From: JACKAL01 sp964400355
Lineage (GTDB): Bacteria > Bdellovibrionota > Bdellovibrionia > Bdellovibrionales > JAGQZY01
Length of the DNA: 64,000 nucleotides
Direction of reading: 5' to 3'
NCBI GenBank assembly: GCA_964400355.1
Contig: CAYNTO010000001.1
Span: 186,001 to 250,000 of the forward strand
Shown: positions 60,932 through 64,000 of the stretch, piece after piece
Layout: every line of letters starts with the position of its first letter
Position numbering within the stretch: the stretch's first letter is position 1
The notes under the pieces: model-generated
What the model was told of the DNA's origin: nothing
Database searches by the model: none
The model's input: the letters and a program-made list of their open reading frames with translations, nothing else
Program-made: the position numbers and the translations under genes

Positions 60932-62880
60932 ATGTTTTACAAGCACAGCAGGGGGTGTTTGTCACAGGCACCGATACGGGAGTGGGCAAAACATTTGTTG
61001 CGGCTCTGTTGTGTTTGCTTTTTAAAAACGAACAACCCCTAAAATATTTTAAGCCGGTACAAACTGGCTATCCCCAGGACGATGATACGGATTTTGTATG
61101 CGCCCGGGCCAAGCTGGCCGCCGATCAATTTATAGAACCTGTGTACAGGTACACCTTACCAGCGTCGCCGGATCGCGCGGCTGCAGCCGTCAACGCCCAC
61201 ATTGAAGAGCAAAAGATTTTAAAGGTGTTTCGCTCTCACCGAGATCAATTCATTATTGCAGAGGGTGCCGGAGGACTTGAGGTTCCACTGCGAGATAACT
61301 ATAGAATGATCGATCTCATGCGTGACGTGCGATTGCCGGCAGTGGTTGTTGCATCAACCCGCTTAGGAACGATCAATCACACTTTGCTCACTCTCAAGAG
61401 TTTGCGCTTTGCAGGCGTTCCCATTTTAGGTGTTGTGCTCTCCGGCCCAAAAGATGACGGTCTCGAGGAGGTGCTGCGCCGAGAGGGTGCCGCTGTCCTG
61501 GCACACATTCCCCAAGTGGATTTGAATTTTGAGCAGTGGACAGATCTGGCGCAGACCTTGGCGCCAGTGCGCGAGGCTCTGATAAAAATAAATTCCTCCC
61601 CTTCGATTGAGTCCCGCGACGGTGCGCATGTTTGGCATCCGTTCACCCAACACAAAACAGAAAAAGAATTCCCGGTGATCACTCGCGGTTATGGCGCCAC
61701 GGTTCAGACGGAATCGGGCCATGCGCTTTTGGATGCTACGTCCTCCTGGTGGGTGAATCTCCATGGACATAGCCATCCAGAAATGGTGAGCGCTATAGCC
61801 TCGCAAGCTGCGCAGCTTGAGCATGTTATTTTTGCCGGATACACTCATGCTCCTGCTGTCGAGCTGAGCGCAAGACTTCTCGAGCAAGTGCGCCCGCTCA
61901 ATCCCCAATGGAGCCGTGTGTTTTTCTCCGACAATGGTTCTACGGCGGTGGAGGTGGCGCTCAAGATGGCCTACCAATTTCAAGAGTTGCGTGGAGAAAA
62001 GCGCGGTAAATTTTTAGCGCTTAAAAATTCCTATCACGGTGACACTTTGGGGGCGATGTCGGTGAGTGAGCGCAATGGCTATCACAAGTATTTCTTGCCG
62101 CTAATGATGCCAGTCGATCATATCGAGGCGGGCGATTACACAGAACTTGAGAAAACGCTGGGCCAGATGGATAGCTATGCGGCTTGTATTGTAGAGCCAA
62201 TGGTTCAGGGTGCCGGCGGAATGCGAATGTATGATGGAGCGTACTTAAAAAAATTGCAGTCCTATTGCCAAGCGCATGGCGTACTCTTAATTGCCGATGA
62301 GATCTTTACGGGGTTTGGACGCACGGGAACTTTCCTGGCCTCGGAGCACGCAAAATTTCAGGCCGACCTGGTCTGTTTGTCTAAAGGCATCACCGGTGGT
62401 TTTTTACCGCTTTCGGTAACGATTGCTACCGAAGATGTTTACAATGCCTTTCTTGGCGACTCCAAAGCACAGGCATTTTTGCACGGCCATTCTTATACGG
62501 CCAATCCACTGGCCTGCGCAGCGGCTCTCAAATCACTAGAAATTTTGCAACGTCCTGTGACTCAATCGCGAATACACGCCATTGGCGAAAAAACCAAACA
62601 GCACTTACTTCGCTTGGCGAAAAAGCATCAGAGCATCGCTGACGTCAGGCATCTGGGTACGATAGGCGCTCTCGATTTAAAGACGGATGAGAATTACTTT
62701 ACGGCAAACCTTGCAAGAGGCATTGCGGAATTTTGCTTTCACAACAATGTATTACTGCGTCCATTGGGTTCCACGATTTACACCGTTCCACCTTATTGCA
62801 CCACCGACGAAGAGTTGGAGCGAATTTACGAAACAATATCTATGGCCATAGGAACGGTCGTAGAGGGGAGAGTTGAATGA
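60925..62880 (+). CDS. Fused dethiobiotin synthetase and DAPA aminotransferase (BioD-BioA)
   Basis: A 651-residue fusion in one uninterrupted frame. Residues 1-220 are BioD, with Walker A GTDTGVGKT (15-23), KPVQTG and AEGAGGLEVPL. Residues from about 232 are BioA: VWHPFTQHK, ATSSWWVNLHGHSHPE, FFSDNGSTAVEVALKMA, YHGDTLGAMSVS, IADEIFTGFGRTG and SKGITGGFLPLS, where Lys487 should bind PLP. The order of the two domains is opposite to the pathway order (BioA acts before BioD), as in plant BIO3-BIO1. The linker is short (about residues 215-231). It overlaps bioF and, through ATGA, the next gene. Confidence 0.94.
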   Translation: MLNVLQAQQGVFVTGTDTGVGKTFVAALLCLLFKNEQPLKYFKPVQTGYPQDDDTDFVCARAKLAADQFIEPVYRYTLPASPDRAAAAVNAHIEEQKILKVFRSHRDQFIIAEGAGGLEVPLRDNYRMIDLMRDVRLPAVVVASTRLGTINHTLLTLKSLRFAGVPILGVVLSGPKDDGLEEVLRREGAAVLAHIPQVDLNFEQWTDLAQTLAPVREALIKINSSPSIESRDGAHVWHPFTQHKTEKEFPVITRGYGATVQTESGHALLDATSSWWVNLHGHSHPEMVSAIASQAAQLEHVIFAGYTHAPAVELSARLLEQVRPLNPQWSRVFFSDNGSTAVEVALKMAYQFQELRGEKRGKFLALKNSYHGDTLGAMSVSERNGYHKYFLPLMMPVDHIEAGDYTELEKTLGQMDSYAACIVEPMVQGAGGMRMYDGAYLKKLQSYCQAHGVLLIADEIFTGFGRTGTFLASEHAKFQADLVCLSKGITGGFLPLSVTIATEDVYNAFLGDSKAQAFLHGHSYTANPLACAAALKSLEILQRPVTQSRIHAIGEKTKQHLLRLAKKHQSIADVRHLGTIGALDLKTDENYFTANLARGIAEFCFHNNVLLRPLGSTIYTVPPYCTTDEELERIYETISMAIGTVVEGRVE

Positions 62881-63494
62881 ATAATTGGCAAAACTGTTTA
62901 CAACAATTGGCGCAGCGCCCGGATTTGCATGCGCGCTTTATCAATACCTTGAGCCTGCTCGAGTACATTGGAGCGCGAAAGATCATGAAGAGCCAAGACG
63001 AAGATTTGGTAACTCCCACAGTGCTTGCGCATGCGACTGAGGAAATCCGTCACGCGCAAATTCTTAAAAAACTAGCTATCCGTGTGGGTGGAAAAAATGT
63101 GATCAGCTACGAACCACACACGCTGTTGTGTGGTAGTGAAGCTCGCAATTATATTCACGGCATCGACTACAAGGCTCAACAGGTTTTGGGCGAGGCCGAT
63201 TCGTGGAGAAACTACCTCTTAACAACACTCATTGTTGAGGAGCGCGCGCAAGAACTGTATCCCTATTACGATGCGGTGCTGACCACCATTGGCCTCGGAG
63301 GCCCCGTACAGGCCATCGTTCGCGAAGAGGTCGGCCATTTGGAGGAAGTGATCACCAAATTAAAAATCGCCGGTGGTGTTACGGAGGACATGATGAATGT
63401 TGTGCGTGCTCACGAACAAATGCTCTACCTCTCCTTCTTTCGTGCCGTAGAAGCGACATTACAGTCTCCACAGCCTGAGGTCGCACAGCCGTGA
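62877..63494 (+). CDS. Ferritin-like diiron protein of the biotin operon
   Basis: A 205-residue helical protein starting at an ATGA overlap with bioD-bioA, so it is translationally coupled. It carries the ferritin-like four-helix diiron signature: Glu29 (LEYIGARK), Glu56 and His59 (EEIRHA), Glu121/122 (VEERAQELYP) and Glu151 with His154 (EEVGHLEE), i.e. E...ExxH...E...ExxH. There is no signal peptide. I do not recognise the family. Diiron enzymes of this fold oxidise or cleave carbon chains, reduce O2 or store iron. As no gene for making the pimeloyl thioester (bioC, bioH, bioI, bioW, bioZ) is visible, an oxidative role in precursor supply or iron-sulfur support of BioB is possible, by inference only. 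Confidence 0.75.
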   Translation: MNNWQNCLQQLAQRPDLHARFINTLSLLEYIGARKIMKSQDEDLVTPTVLAHATEEIRHAQILKKLAIRVGGKNVISYEPHTLLCGSEARNYIHGIDYKAQQVLGEADSWRNYLLTTLIVEERAQELYPYYDAVLTTIGLGGPVQAIVREEVGHLEEVITKLKIAGGVTEDMMNVVRAHEQMLYLSFFRAVEATLQSPQPEVAQP

Positions 63495-64000
63495 CATTTG
63501 CTGTTGAGTGCTTTTCTGCCGAGAAAACCTTCGGTAGTTTTACCGCAGTAAACAGGGTGGATCTTAAAATTCCTCAGGGGCAGTGTTTTGGTTTACTCGG
63601 TCCAAATGGGGCGGGCAAATCCACTCTTATTTCTCTGCTTTATGGCGCCCTCTACCGAACGAGCGGTACTGTAAAGGTGCTGGGACTGGATCCACAAAAT
63701 CAAGCGCAGGTGTTGCGCGCCCGGATGGGTATTGTTACTCAAGAGAACAATTTGGATATGTCGATGACAGTTCGGGAGAACATGGAGCTGTATGCCGGTT
63801 TTCAGGGTGTGGAAAAGTCTGTGCGCAATTCACGTATTGATGAGCTTTTGGACTTTATGCTTCTTTCTCACAAACAGAACGCAGTGATCGAAAGTCTATC
63901 TGGAGGAATGAAAAGACGTTTAGTATTCGTGCGTGCGCTTTTAAACCAACCAGAGCTAGTGATTCTTGATGAGCCAACGACAGGTCTCGACCCGGCTGTT
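63491..64000 (+). CDS. ABC transporter ATP-binding protein, ABC-2/DrrA-like (3' end outside window)
   Basis: The frame opens at GTG 63491, overlapping the previous stop as GTGA, and runs 170 codons to the window end. Walker A is GPNGAGKST near residue 41, the Q-loop is VTQENN, the signature is LSGGMKRRL, and Walker B is LVILDEPTTGLD. LGLD after the first strands and the NLDMSMTVREN segment fit the drug/lipid-exporter (DrrA/NodI/CcmA) branch rather than BioM or EcfA biotin uptake. The permease should follow downstream. Its coupling to the biotin operon may be physical only. Confidence 0.9.
   Translation, partial: MTFAVECFSAEKTFGSFTAVNRVDLKIPQGQCFGLLGPNGAGKSTLISLLYGALYRTSGTVKVLGLDPQNQAQVLRARMGIVTQENNLDMSMTVRENMELYAGFQGVEKSVRNSRIDELLDFMLLSHKQNAVIESLSGGMKRRLVFVRALLNQPELVILDEPTTGLDPAV

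Overview
The window is about 64 kb of gene-dense bacterial chromosome with a GC content near 48-50%. Gene content suggests a Bdellovibrio-like bacterium (Bdellovibrionota or a close former-deltaproteobacterial relative). The pointers are many lipoproteins and secreted proteins of unknown function, TPR proteins ending in a winged helix, an HAD-IG 5'-nucleotidase, a complete aa3-type oxidase cluster and amino-acid catabolism genes. This assignment is inference; no 16S or other marker was compared. I see no prophage, insertion sequence or CRISPR array; the window reads as core chromosome with two RNA genes (tRNA-Ser and rnpB).

Layout: 1-8 kb holds the end of a SpoVR gene, a secreted lysophospholipase-like hydrolase, an AI-2E family transporter with a GMP reductase/IMPDH-like enzyme, a 23S rRNA uracil methyltransferase, a lipoprotein and a DUF4153 membrane protein. 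8-10 kb is glnB-glnA. 10-15.5 kb has a GGCT-like protein, trmL, secA and two unknowns behind secA. 15.4-17.9 kb is a lipoprotein-SulP-carbonic anhydrase operon, probably for bicarbonate. 18-24.7 kb is the cytochrome oxidase block (small membrane protein, SCO1, coxB, coxA, coxC, coxD, terminator, ctaB, ctaA). 24.7-27.5 kb has maleylacetoacetate isomerase divergent from a fumarylacetoacetase-family gene, then a pseudouridine synthase. 27.6-33.3 kb is a mixed set of single genes. 33.3-36.6 kb is a class D beta-lactamase coupled to a NitT/TauT-type ABC transporter. 36.7-39.8 kb has tRNA-Ser(GGA), an S41 processing protease and rnpB with a duplicated terminator. 41.6-46.8 kb is a leucine-degradation operon with the carboxylase alpha subunit split in two. 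46.8-51.5 kb is a pantothenate/CoA operon (DUF2520-type reductase, panB, panC, coaBC, coaX, panD). 51.7-58.7 kb has a nucleotidase, a rhodanese, HPPD, ribD, a secreted caspase-like protein and a radical SAM protein. 58.8-64 kb is a biotin operon: bioB, bioF, a bioD-bioA fusion, a ferritin-like diiron protein and the start of an ABC ATPase.

How the parts fit: the biotin operon supplies the cofactor of the leucine-pathway carboxylase. The CoA operon supplies CoA for the acyl-CoA intermediates of leucine breakdown. HPPD (54 kb) and maiA/FAH (25 kb) are separated parts of tyrosine catabolism; homogentisate dioxygenase is not in the window. CtaB and CtaA make heme A for the oxidase encoded beside them, and SCO1 probably helps load CuA.

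The most promising undescribed element is the ferritin-like diiron protein overlapping bioDA. No bioC, bioH, bioI, bioW or bioZ is visible, so it is a candidate for an unassigned biotin-pathway step. Next are the secreted Cys/His-dyad protein at 56.4 kb, the DUF2520 reductase at the head of the CoA operon, and the tandem rnpB terminators.
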